Shown here piece after piece: positions 7,933-15,609 of a stretch of 64,000 nucleotides of DNA. The stretch's first letter is position 1. Every line of letters starts with the position of its first letter. The notes below the pieces were generated by a model. It did no database searches. It was not told the origin of the DNA and saw only the letters and a program-made list of their open reading frames with translations. The translations under genes and the position numbers were made by a program. Source of the stretch: an uncultured Flavobacteriales bacterium (GTDB lineage: Bacteria; Bacteroidota; Bacteroidia; Flavobacteriales; Crocinitomicaceae); contig CAMLRS010000004.1 in assembly GCA_946482515.1 (NCBI GenBank), forward strand, positions 62,001-126,000, written 5' to 3'.

Positions 7933-8607
7933 CTAAATCACGGGCAGGTCTTCCACCCGGATCAACCCGCGCTGAATGGCGTAAATGACCAATCCGGCGA
8001 TGTTTTTGACGCCCGTCTTGATGAAAATATTGCTTTTGTGACCTTCCACCGTTCGCTGGGTGATGAACAACTGATCGCCGATTTCTTTGGCTGTTTTTTG
8101 CTGGCACAACAATCGAATGATCTCGATTTCGCGATCGGTGAGACTGTTCTCGGTTTCGATGACCGGCTGCACAGCTTTGGAAGAGATCTGATCGCGGATG
8201 ACTTCGATCTGCTCGGGCAGGAAGTAAATGCCTTTCTCCGCCACGATTTCGATCATGCTGGCAAGCTCCTGTGGCAAAATACCTTTCGGAAGGAACGCCG
8301 CCACGCCGGTTTTCAGCATGAAGCCGGTATAGGATGCCTGGTAATGCGACGAGATTACCATCACCTGAACGGAAGGATGCTGGTTGCGCACTTCTTTCGT
8401 TACGGCAATGCCATCGGTATCTTTCATTTTGAGATCCAGCAAAAGGATGTCCGGCAACACTTCAGCCGCTGCCAGTTTTGTAAACAGCTCGTCGCCACCG
8501 GTCGCGGTGAAAAGCACTTCGAATTGCGGCTTCAAACTGAGGAATTCCTGCAACAATGCAACAACCAGTGCATCGTCATCTGTTATGGCCAATCGGATCT
8601 TATTCAT
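7933..8607 (-). CDS. LuxR-family response regulator (REC + HTH)
   Basis: 224 aa. The receiver domain has the acidic pocket (Asp10-12), the phospho-acceptor Asp58 in DILLLDLKMKD and the conserved Lys in FLPKG. A linker follows, then a C-terminal LuxR-type HTH starting SLTDREIEIIRLLCQQKTAKEIG and continuing TQRTVEGHKSNIF. Such proteins (NarL/DegU type) bind DNA after phosphorylation. The cognate kinase is the gene directly upstream on the same strand, 62 nt away. Confidence 0.93.
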   Translation of the reverse strand: MNKIRLAITDDDALVVALLQEFLSLKPQFEVLFTATGGDELFTKLAAAEVLPDILLLDLKMKDTDGIAVTKEVRNQHPSVQVMVISSHYQASYTGFMLKTGVAAFLPKGILPQELASMIEIVAEKGIYFLPEQIEVIRDQISSKAVQPVIETENSLTDREIEIIRLLCQQKTAKEIGDQLFITQRTVEGHKSNIFIKTGVKNIAGLVIYAIQRGLIRVEDLPVI

Positions 8608-8669
8608 AGCGTGTACTGTATAGCAGTCAGCGGTAAAAATACGTAGGTCAGATGAGGTAAGCGCTATTT

Positions 8670-9482
8670 TTAAGCGGGAAATGCAGGAATGTCTTCCTCA
8701 AAAAAGGTGGTTTGCGGCTTTTCAACCGGAATATGCGGAACGGTAAACAGCGCCGAAACACCTTTATTTTCAGCCGATTTAACGCGGTAAAGTCCGCCCA
8801 GCTGCTGCATGCGCAATTCGATGTTGTACATGCCGAGTCCTTTTTCGTGTTTTTTAATGTCGAATCCTTTACCGTTATCGGCAACACGCAAAAACAGGGA
8901 CGTTGGTGTATAGCGCAAATGAATGAGCACGTTTTCTGCTTCGGCGTATTTGTAGGCGTTGGTAACGAGCTCCTGCACGATGCGCAGCAACTGGATTTTC
9001 ACCATAACGGGAAGCGAATCCGGCAGGCGGACATCGCGGTGGAAAGTAACGGACAAGGTTTTCTTCCAGGCCGTAACAACGGTTTGAATCAGCTCGGAAA
9101 GGGTTTTCTCCTCGATCATCGGTGGACTGAGGTCGTGGGAAATCCGGCGGGCTTCTTCGATGCTTTCTTTCAACAGCTGGCTGATCTCGATCGGATCGCG
9201 GTTGAGCTGCTGCTTGAGCTGGGTGCTGATCAGCTTCCCGATCAGGGCGTCGTGGAGATCCGCGGCAATGCGCGTTCGTTCTTTTTCCTGGACGAGGATA
9301 CTGGTTTCGAGCAATTTTCGCTGGTGCTCGAGCTGCATATTGGCTTCGTTCCGCTCGGCCTGAACGATACGTTTAAACCCGAGATAAGACACGCCGACAA
9401 CGGCAAATACGAGCAAAAGCAATAAGAGGCAAACGATAATCAGCCAGAACGTAATCGTTTCCGCGTCGTGCCATTTTTCCAT
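8670..9482 (-). CDS. Histidine kinase of the NarX/DesK type (HisKA_3)
   Basis: 270 aa from the ATG at 9482 (MEKWHDAETI). A longer start at 9539 would add 19 residues and overlap the upstream gene more. One membrane helix lies at about residues 11-33 with almost no external part, so it probably senses through the membrane or a partner. A short coiled region leads to the phospho-His77 in AADLHDALIGKL. The N box is QELVTNAYKYAEAENV and the G box DNGKGFD, with GLGMYNIELRMQQLGG as second G box. It partners the response regulator at 7933. The four-TM-or-more protein upstream overlaps its start and may be the sensor. Confidence 0.9.
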   Translation of the reverse strand: MEKWHDAETITFWLIIVCLLLLLLVFAVVGVSYLGFKRIVQAERNEANMQLEHQRKLLETSILVQEKERTRIAADLHDALIGKLISTQLKQQLNRDPIEISQLLKESIEEARRISHDLSPPMIEEKTLSELIQTVVTAWKKTLSVTFHRDVRLPDSLPVMVKIQLLRIVQELVTNAYKYAEAENVLIHLRYTPTSLFLRVADNGKGFDIKKHEKGLGMYNIELRMQQLGGLYRVKSAENKGVSALFTVPHIPVEKPQTTFFEEDIPAFPA

Positions 9483-10105
9483 ATTTCGCGGGTTAAAAAC
9501 AGGTAAAATGCAATCGTTGCAACCAGGTTTCCAAGCCAAAAGTAAAACTTGAGGTTGGATTTTTCATTGATCAGGAAGTTGATCGGCAGAAAAAAGATGA
9601 GATTCAGGGAAAAAAAGGCCAGGATAACGGCATTCAAGCGGAAGAAATTCCAGCGCGCATCTTTTTCCTTGCGCAAACATTCGAAAAAGAAGGTAATGGA
9701 CAACAGCACGATCAGGAGCGTGTCAACCACTTTCGAATAGGACTGGAATTGCGGAATGCTGAAGAATTTCAGGTTGAGCAGCTCCCAGCCGATGAACAAA
9801 ATACCGATAAGGACCAGGATGAGCAGCGTTGGGTACCGCCTTTCGAGCAGCAGCCGGAAATACAGGAACGCGAACAAGGCGAGCTCCACTAAGCTGAAGA
9901 TCAGGATAAACACCAGGTTGTTGTCGAACAGGTAGGCGAACATCCGCATGAGCAGATCGGTCAGCAGGGAAATGAATAAGTAAAGCGTGACAGTCTTGTG
10001 CGCGTCGTCGAGCGAGCGGAAGTGCCAGAGGCCGAATGTAATCCCCAGCAGCAGGGCCGCCGGGGATAAATAAGTCAGATAATCTATAAAATCATAAAAG
10101 GTCAT
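9440..10105 (-). CDS. Polytopic membrane protein, unknown
   Basis: 221 aa with about seven hydrophobic segments spread over the whole length and only short loops (first at residues 15-27, last at 190-207). It ends inside the kinase start and begins in a TAATG overlap with the previous gene, so it is translated with both. It could supply the missing sensor part of the kinase, but this is inference. Similar lone membrane proteins are common in Bacteroidota. Confidence 0.7.
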   Translation of the reverse strand: MTFYDFIDYLTYLSPAALLLGITFGLWHFRSLDDAHKTVTLYLFISLLTDLLMRMFAYLFDNNLVFILIFSLVELALFAFLYFRLLLERRYPTLLILVLIGILFIGWELLNLKFFSIPQFQSYSKVVDTLLIVLLSITFFFECLRKEKDARWNFFRLNAVILAFFSLNLIFFLPINFLINEKSNLKFYFWLGNLVATIAFYLFLTREIWKNGTTRKRLRSG

Positions 10106-10725
10106 TACACACCTGCCAGCGTTAATAAGTAGAAGCTGGCTTGGTCTGCGGTTGATTTAAAGGGTGGAACCGGGCGAACGGTGTCGTAGAAAGCTCCTGT
10201 GTTGGCATTGCCGTCGTCGATAACGAGGTCGGCGCGGTAGCCTGTTGGATTGACAGCGGTTGCAAGTGCCTGGTAAGCGATAAAATGTGAGGTCGTCATG
10301 TCGGCTTTCGGAATATCGAACGCCTGGAAAATACCGTATTGCGTTTGAGCCTGCGCCGGTAGCCACGTGCTGTGATCGTCGAGCCAGCTGTTGATTCTGC
10401 GATGCGCTTCTGTCGGTGTGATCTCTTCGCCCGGCAGCGCCGCTAAGAGCAGGCATTGCTGAATAACACCTGCCAGATCTCCGCTATAGGAAGCTGTATC
10501 GTAAATTTTCGGAATAGCGAAGTACCAGATTTTGTCTTCGGTATCAATTCCCGGATACACGTGCATGTTGCAGCTCCAGCTGTCGTTATAGCCACATTCG
10601 AAATGGTTTTTAGTGCCGAAAAAATCGCTCAGCTCATCCGGTTTGCTGCGGTAAGAATCCCATTTGCGGATGCAGTCAAGGATTTGGTTTAATGTCATTG
10701 TAGTCGTGTTATCGAACTGTTCCAT
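10105..10725 (-). CDS. Unknown 206-aa soluble protein
   Basis: Starts MEQFDNTTTM at 10725; a second possible ATG is ten codons in. Trp- and Cys-containing patches (WSCNMHVYPGI, INSWLDDHSTW) but no known motif, no signal peptide and no TM segment. It is the first gene of a four-gene minus-strand unit leading into the two-component system, and its stop overlaps the next start (TAATG). The C-terminal part, with VNPTGYRADLVIDDGNAN and TGAFYDTVRPVPPF, suggests a globular enzyme-like domain. Confidence 0.65.
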   Translation of the reverse strand: MEQFDNTTTMTLNQILDCIRKWDSYRSKPDELSDFFGTKNHFECGYNDSWSCNMHVYPGIDTEDKIWYFAIPKIYDTASYSGDLAGVIQQCLLLAALPGEEITPTEAHRRINSWLDDHSTWLPAQAQTQYGIFQAFDIPKADMTTSHFIAYQALATAVNPTGYRADLVIDDGNANTGAFYDTVRPVPPFKSTADQASFYLLTLAGV

Positions 10726-10774
10726 TCTATTACAGTTTAGTGATAGTCAATTTTTTAGCGTAAAAAGTCTTTGA

Positions 10775-10782
10775 CGAATATA
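10775..10782 (-). promoter_or_regulatory. Candidate -7 element TATATTCG for the 10725-7933 unit
   Basis: Minus-strand TATATTCG, a one-base variant of TAnnTTTG, 50 nt upstream of the ATG at 10725. No clear -33 TTG. Confidence 0.4.
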
Positions 10783-10888
10783 GCATTTTTCCAACAAGTC
10801 GGGGGTCAGAGGAAGAAGAAAATGCGTTATGGTAATTTTAAAATAACCGCCTGAAAACGATTGCAATCCCGGTGCAATGGTGCGTGTA

Positions 10889-10902
10889 CGTATTTATACG
10901 GT
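10889..10902. promoter_or_regulatory. Palindromic site ACCGTATAAATACG upstream of the eCIS operon
   Basis: Reads CGTATTTATACGGT on the plus strand. Fourteen bases are identical, in reverse orientation, to the core of the hairpin at 37112-37125. It lies about 70 nt upstream of the eCIS -7 element, a sensible place for an operator. The rest of 10726-11043 holds only the two promoters. Confidence 0.35.
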
Positions 10903-10972
10903 AACAGGTGATAAAAATGCCTGATTTTAACAAACAGGTAAAATCACGCGGGCTGCATACTGGCTTCCCGTC

Positions 10973-10980
10973 TACATTTG
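10973..10980 (+). promoter_or_regulatory. -7 element TACATTTG of the eCIS operon
   Basis: Exact TAnnTTTG match, 63 nt before the first eCIS start codon. No strong TTG at -33, so it may need an activator. It is the only good promoter seen upstream of the operon. Confidence 0.5.
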
Positions 10981-11043
10981 GTGTTGTGGATACGAGGAAT
11001 CTACCAACCGCGTGTCCCCTTTTGTTTAGTTACAACACACACT

Positions 11044-11598
11044 ATGATATTCGACGCGCTGAAACTACTATCCATGCAGTTGAACCAGTACCTGAAAGGC
11101 AGGTTTGGTTTCAACGAGGATATTGCGATACTCTCGCCGGTTAAGGACAGCGATCGTGCATTTCCGAATCGCGTAAGTATCGCAGTTGTGGGCATGGAAA
11201 GAGAGACAGCGGGAGGGATCAGCTTTCAGCGAAGGAACCTGTCCGGTGAAGCCGCCGGTAACAGTTCTCCTTCGTGGCAGGTCAGCGTCAACGTATTGCT
11301 ATCCGTCATCTTCCAGGAAAAGCAATACGAAGAGTCGCTAAGGGTTTTTTCTGCTTTAGTAGCGTTTGTGCAGAATAACCACCTGGTCAGGTCACCCGGC
11401 TCCGGTCATGCATTTTCGCTGGAGCCGGTGAACCTGTCGATTCACGAGCTCTCGAACCTGTGGAGCATCTGTGGCGAGAACTACTACCCGTCGATCATGT
11501 GCAAGCTGCGCTTGCTGGTTGTCGACGAAAATGAAATAACCGACCTGTCTTACCTGGTTACTCAACCTGAAACAGGTACAGAATTGAAGAAAGAATGA
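11044..11598 (+). CDS. eCIS DUF4255 protein (Pvc16-like, tail cap/terminator)
   Basis: 184 aa from the ATG at 11044 (MIFDALKLLSMQLN); upstream in-frame ATGs lie before the promoter and are ignored. DUF4255 pattern: an N-terminal helix, then SVAVVGMERETAGG-like strands, a central SSPSWQVSVNVLLSVIFQ and FVQNNHLV. DUF4255 proteins are encoded in practically all eCIS loci and form the distal cap that ends tube and sheath growth (Pvc16, Alg16). First gene of the operon; its stop overlaps the next start by 4 nt. Confidence 0.85.
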   Translation: MIFDALKLLSMQLNQYLKGRFGFNEDIAILSPVKDSDRAFPNRVSIAVVGMERETAGGISFQRRNLSGEAAGNSSPSWQVSVNVLLSVIFQEKQYEESLRVFSALVAFVQNNHLVRSPGSGHAFSLEPVNLSIHELSNLWSICGENYYPSIMCKLRLLVVDENEITDLSYLVTQPETGTELKKE

Positions 11599-12302
11599 GC
11601 TGGACGGCCACATATGAGGTCTGGCTGACGTTCACCGCAGAGCACCCGTATTTTTCGGGAGGCCGCTGCGGATTTGAGCTCGAGCCCGATCCTGCCACAG
11701 CTCAGCTGCTACATAAAGCAGGCGTACTGTTCCGGAAGCAGACACCGTCCTCGTGGGTGCTTATCCGTCCGGAAGGTGACCCGATCATCGAAGCGGGAAT
11801 ATCGATGGTCTTTCTGCTCCGGAACACATCGCCTGGATTTTATTTTGTGACCAGCGACCAGCTTACCGTTACCGGCGATTGCACCTGCGAGACCGAAAAC
11901 CGCAACGGCACCTGGAAACGACTGATCGTACCGGCAACGGAAAGTCGTCTGCAAACAAAAGAAACCATTTCACTGACATTGGAATCACGTTCACGTTTTC
12001 TCGAATTTATTGTTGTTCCAAGGAGACGCCGGGAAGAAGTTGCCCTCGAGCTGAGAGAAGATCGTAACCGGATCCGTTTTCAGCCAGCCGTTCAGGTCGA
12101 TTTCCCTTCCGAAGAACGCCCCGTTTACCGGTTCGTGACCACCGAGCCGGTCGTCCTGGAAGAAGGTTCCCCATATCGTGTACAATTGTGGGAAATGCGC
12201 AAAAGCGGCGAAAATCCGCTCGGCATGGTTCCACTGCCCAAAGCATCATCCGTGTCGCTTTTTAGTCGGCACGACACCATAACCAGTTACTTCTATTTTT
12301 AA
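11595..12302 (+). CDS. Unknown eCIS-operon protein
   Basis: 235 aa, beta-rich by eye, no signal peptide or TM segment. The N-terminus YEVWLTFTAEHPYFSGGRC is followed by a region of alternating hydrophobic residues (GFYFVTSDQLTVTGD, FLEFIVVPRRRREEVALEL). It is coupled to the DUF4255 gene by a 4-nt overlap and is followed 19 nt later by the sheath gene, so it is an integral part of the operon. PVC and Afp loci do not, to my knowledge, have a matching gene here. It may be a cap-associated or assembly protein. Confidence 0.7.
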   Translation: MSWTATYEVWLTFTAEHPYFSGGRCGFELEPDPATAQLLHKAGVLFRKQTPSSWVLIRPEGDPIIEAGISMVFLLRNTSPGFYFVTSDQLTVTGDCTCETENRNGTWKRLIVPATESRLQTKETISLTLESRSRFLEFIVVPRRRREEVALELREDRNRIRFQPAVQVDFPSEERPVYRFVTTEPVVLEEGSPYRVQLWEMRKSGENPLGMVPLPKASSVSLFSRHDTITSYFYF

Positions 12303-12321
12303 TTAATACATCCAGAAACAA

Positions 12322-13839
12322 ATGAGTGCAATGAAAACACCTGGGGTTTACATCGTTGAAAAAAACGCTTTCCCCAACTCGGTTGTCGAAGTGGCAACTG
12401 CAGTCCCGGCCTTTATCGGCTACACCAAGACCGCTAAAGACGGCAACAAATCGTTGATTAACAAACCCTGGAAGATCAGCTCCCTGGCTGAATTCGAGCA
12501 GTATTTCGGCGGTGCGCCCGTTCCGAAATTCACGGTAACGGAAGACACATCCGATCCGGCAGCCGAAGCCGTATTGGGCAGCTCTTCCCTGTTGATCGGC
12601 GACAAGCGCTATGTGGTTAATCGCGTTGATCAGTACAATTTCTACTATCAGATGCGCTTTTTCTTCGCTAATGGCGGCGGTCCTTGCTATATCGTTTCAG
12701 TAGATGAAGGGTATACGGCTGATCTCTCCAAAGAGAAGCTCGAAAAAGGGATTCCTTCCCTGTTGAAAGAGCAGGAGCCGACAATGGTCGTGGTACCGGA
12801 AGCGGTTTACCTGAAAGAAGCACAGGAATGCTACGACATCCAGGTAGCTGTGCTCCAGCATTGCGGTCGTGATATGCGCAATCGCGTAGCCATCTTCGAC
12901 GTGTACGACGGTTTCAAGGACAAAGACGTGGTAACCAACTTCCGTGAAAAGATCGGAACGGAATTCCTCGACTTCGGAGCGGCTTACTACCCATGGCTGA
13001 ACACATCTGTGGTGCCGGCAAACGAAATCACGTTCATGAACATCGGCGCAGACAACCTCGAGGCTTTCAAAACGCTTCTGAAGGCTGAAAACGACGCTTC
13101 GCCGAAACCAAGCACCGACCTTGCAGACTACATCGACAAGATGGGCAACGAAGAAGGCACGGAGCAGGAAATCAAGGTAGCGCGCGACGTTGCGCACAAA
13201 ATCCTGTCGCGTCAATCAGTGGTTTACCGTGAAGTGATGCGCGAAATGCTGCTTACCCTCAACATGCTGCCACCGGCATCAGCTATGGCGGGTATTTACA
13301 CCCTCGTGGATCATACCAAAGAAGTATGGAAAGCACCGGCGAACATCTCTATGGCGAATGTGATCAGCCCGACTGTGAACATTTCACACGTTGACCAGGA
13401 AGACCTGAACGTTCCGCTCAACGGTAAGGCCGTAAACGCTATCCGCTATTTCGTTGGCGAAGGTGTGAAAGTATGGGGTGCGCGTACACTCGACGGCAAC
13501 TCGCTCGACTGGCGTTATATCAACGTTCGCCGTACGATGATCATGCTCGAGGAATCCATCAAGAACTCGGCAAAAGCATTCGTATTCGAACCGAACGTGG
13601 CCAATACATGGGTGAGCATGCGCAGCATGATCAGCAACTTCCTGAACGGAATCTGGAAGCGCGGCGGTCTCGCAGGAGCGATTCCGGAAGACGCCTTCAG
13701 CGTACACGTCGGACTGGGCGAAACAATGACCCCGGAAGACATCCTCGAAGGTATTCTGCGTATCACCGTACTCGTTGCCATCTCGCGCCCTGCGGAATTC
13801 ATCGAGATCACGTTCCAGCAGCAAATGCAGAAAAGCTGA
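12322..13839 (+). CDS. eCIS contractile tail sheath (Pvc2-like)
   Basis: 505 aa. Typical sheath start KTPGVYIVEKNAFPNSVVEVATAVPAFIGYT, an inserted variable domain (about residues 60-330), and a conserved C-terminal fold with LNGKAVNAIRYFVGEGVKVWGARTL followed by RYINVRR and ISRPAEFIEITFQQQ. The subunit polymerises around the tube and contracts to fire it. Only one sheath gene is present, whereas PVC/Afp carry several. The start could also be the Met four codons later. Very likely the most abundant product together with the tube. Confidence 0.95.
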   Translation: MSAMKTPGVYIVEKNAFPNSVVEVATAVPAFIGYTKTAKDGNKSLINKPWKISSLAEFEQYFGGAPVPKFTVTEDTSDPAAEAVLGSSSLLIGDKRYVVNRVDQYNFYYQMRFFFANGGGPCYIVSVDEGYTADLSKEKLEKGIPSLLKEQEPTMVVVPEAVYLKEAQECYDIQVAVLQHCGRDMRNRVAIFDVYDGFKDKDVVTNFREKIGTEFLDFGAAYYPWLNTSVVPANEITFMNIGADNLEAFKTLLKAENDASPKPSTDLADYIDKMGNEEGTEQEIKVARDVAHKILSRQSVVYREVMREMLLTLNMLPPASAMAGIYTLVDHTKEVWKAPANISMANVISPTVNISHVDQEDLNVPLNGKAVNAIRYFVGEGVKVWGARTLDGNSLDWRYINVRRTMIMLEESIKNSAKAFVFEPNVANTWVSMRSMISNFLNGIWKRGGLAGAIPEDAFSVHVGLGETMTPEDILEGILRITVLVAISRPAEFIEITFQQQMQKS

Positions 13840-13880
13840 TAACTAATAAACTTAATTACAACTATTTAATATAAGAAATC

Positions 13881-14330
13881 ATGGCAGGAGAAGCACAAGA
13901 CAACGTATGGCCATTGCCGAAGTTTTATTTCCAGGTAAAGCTCGGTGACAAAGAAGTTCCTTTCCAGGAAGTATCCGGATTGGACATTGAAGCACAGATC
14001 ATTGAATACCGTCACGGTAACAGCAAAGAATTCTCGACCATTAAGATGCCGGGAATCAAGAAATCGGGCAACATCACCCTGAAGAAAGGCATTTTCGTGA
14101 AAGACAACGGTTTCTGGGACTGGTTCAACAAGATCAAGATGAACACCATCGAACGTCAGACGGTAACCATCAGTCTGCTCGACGAAGCCGGTGCCCCGAC
14201 AATGGTCTGGACACTCAAAAACGCGTGGCCAACGAAGATCACCGGTACGGATATGAAATCCGACGGCAACGAGATCGCTGTAGAAACGGTCGAAGTAGCA
14301 CACGAAGGTCTCACTATCGCCAACGGCTAA
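13881..14330 (+). CDS. eCIS inner tube protein 1 (gp19/Hcp-like)
   Basis: 149 aa. Phage T4 gp19-like fold: WPLPKFYFQVKLGD, PFQEVSGLDIEAQIIEYRHG, TIKMPGIKKSGNITLKKGIF, then a C-terminal WTLKNAWPTKITGTDMKSDGNEIAVETVEVAHEGL. It should stack as hexameric rings to form the needle that carries cargo in its lumen. It follows the sheath by 41 nt and precedes its paralogue by 12 nt. Confidence 0.95.
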   Translation: MAGEAQDNVWPLPKFYFQVKLGDKEVPFQEVSGLDIEAQIIEYRHGNSKEFSTIKMPGIKKSGNITLKKGIFVKDNGFWDWFNKIKMNTIERQTVTISLLDEAGAPTMVWTLKNAWPTKITGTDMKSDGNEIAVETVEVAHEGLTIANG

Positions 14331-14342
14331 TAATCGGAATCC

Positions 14343-14786
14343 ATGGCCGCACAAAAATGGGAGCTTCCCGTAGCTTTTTATTTCCAGGTAAAAATCGGCA
14401 ATGAAGAATTTGCCTTCAAGGAAGTATCCGGTTTATCGGCGGAAATGGAAACCGAACCTATTCCGGAAGGAGGTGTGAACGATTACGTGCACCTCCTTCC
14501 TAAACAAATCAAACACGGCAATCTGGTGCTGAAACGCGCCCTCATGCCCACCAAGCGGAACGATGTCGTCTGGATTAAAAAAATCCTCGAAGGCGACTTT
14601 TCCGTCGCCATTCAACCGCGCGACGTAATCGTGAACCTGTTGGGCGCTGACGGCACACCGATCTACACCTGGTCGTGCAGCCGAGCCTACCCGGTGAAAT
14701 GGGAAGTGGACACGCTCGACGCAGAAAAGAACAGCGTGCTCATCGAAACACTGGAGCTGGCTTACACAACCATTAAACGAACATAA
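14343..14786 (+). CDS. eCIS tube protein 2 (baseplate-proximal tube initiator-like)
   Basis: 147 aa paralogue of the preceding protein: LPVAFYFQVKIG, AFKEVSGLSAEMETEPIPEGG, KQIKHGNLVLKRALMP, WSCSRAYPVKWEVDTLDAEKNSVLIETLELAY. In PVC and AlgoCIS such minor tube proteins (Pvc5, Alg5) sit between spike hub and main tube. Which copy is the bulk tube cannot be settled from sequence. Gene order (main tube first) suggests this is the initiator. Confidence 0.9.
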   Translation: MAAQKWELPVAFYFQVKIGNEEFAFKEVSGLSAEMETEPIPEGGVNDYVHLLPKQIKHGNLVLKRALMPTKRNDVVWIKKILEGDFSVAIQPRDVIVNLLGADGTPIYTWSCSRAYPVKWEVDTLDAEKNSVLIETLELAYTTIKRT

Positions 14787-14791
14787 GCGCT

Positions 14792-14953
14792 ATGACCATT
14801 ATCATCAAGGAAATCAGCATACGTGCCACCATCGAGCGCACGGGAAGCACGTCGGTCAACGACGAGCGGAAACTGCTGCGCCTGAAAAAAGACATGATGC
14901 GCGAAGTCCGTGAAATGCTTCGAAACGAACGATTACGTAAAGCACAACGGTAA
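14792..14953 (+). CDS. DUF5908 small protein of eCIS loci
   Basis: 53 aa, below the size many gene finders accept. Starts MTIIIKEISIRATIER, followed by a Lys/Arg/Glu-rich helix with LRLKKDMMREVREMLRNER. This is the DUF5908 layout: a short strand, then a charged helix with EXREXLR. Its position between tube and LysM genes is conserved in Bacteroidota eCIS. The TAA overlaps the next ATG (TAATG). Probably a baseplate or assembly peptide; function not established. Confidence 0.8.
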   Translation: MTIIIKEISIRATIERTGSTSVNDERKLLRLKKDMMREVREMLRNERLRKAQR

Positions 14954-15609
14954 TGGCTGAGCTGATAAAACTGAAAATGTCGGGCTACGAAGTGCCCACC
15001 TACAACGAAGGGAAGAAAAGCGGCGAATTCACGGCGCAGATCAATCCTGCGTCCCTGAAGATCGGTAAGAAGATCAACTACCAGGAAGGTGCGGAAGCGC
15101 AGGGAACCGCCAGCGATAAGAAATTCCGCTCGCAGGGACTCGATTCGCTTGGCTTCGACATTTACATGGACGACACTGGTATCATTCCCAGCACAACAGG
15201 GAAGATCAAAGACCGCATCAATCAGCTCGAAAAAACACTGTACCGGATCAACTCCGAAAGTCACGAGCCCAGCTATGTGAAAATAGTCTGGGGAACGATG
15301 ATCTTCAAGGGCCGCGTTGATTCGATGGATTACGATTACACCCTGTTTGCGCCCAACGGCACGCCTTTGCGGGTGAAAGTATCGCTGAGTGTTTCCGGTC
15401 ATTTCGATAAAGATGTGACCCAGAAGAACTCCCCGGACCTTTCACGCGTGATCACGTTTCGCGCCGGCGACACCATCGCGCATTACTGCGACGAAATCTA
15501 CGGCGACGCATCTTATTGCGCCGACATTGCCCGGTACAATCGTCTCGGGAATTTCAGGAATGTTGAACCAGGGACCAAAGTCATGTTCCCACCATTGGCA
15601 GGAAGATGA
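14953..15609 (+). CDS. eCIS hub/baseplate protein with LysM domain (Pvc7-like)
   Basis: 218 aa. The N-terminal region (FTAQINPASLKIGKKINYQ, GLDSLGFDIYMDDTGIIP, VKIVWGTMIFKGRVDSMDYDYTLFAPNGTPLR) resembles gp53/CIS-LysM proteins. The C-terminal 50 residues are a LysM module (ITFRAGDTIAHYCDEIYGDASYCADIAR and so on, ending NVEPGTKVMFPP). In PVC the equivalent clamps the tube-hub junction. The LysM probably serves assembly and not peptidoglycan binding. Couples by 4-nt overlap to the spike gene. Confidence 0.9.
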   Translation: MAELIKLKMSGYEVPTYNEGKKSGEFTAQINPASLKIGKKINYQEGAEAQGTASDKKFRSQGLDSLGFDIYMDDTGIIPSTTGKIKDRINQLEKTLYRINSESHEPSYVKIVWGTMIFKGRVDSMDYDYTLFAPNGTPLRVKVSLSVSGHFDKDVTQKNSPDLSRVITFRAGDTIAHYCDEIYGDASYCADIARYNRLGNFRNVEPGTKVMFPPLAGR

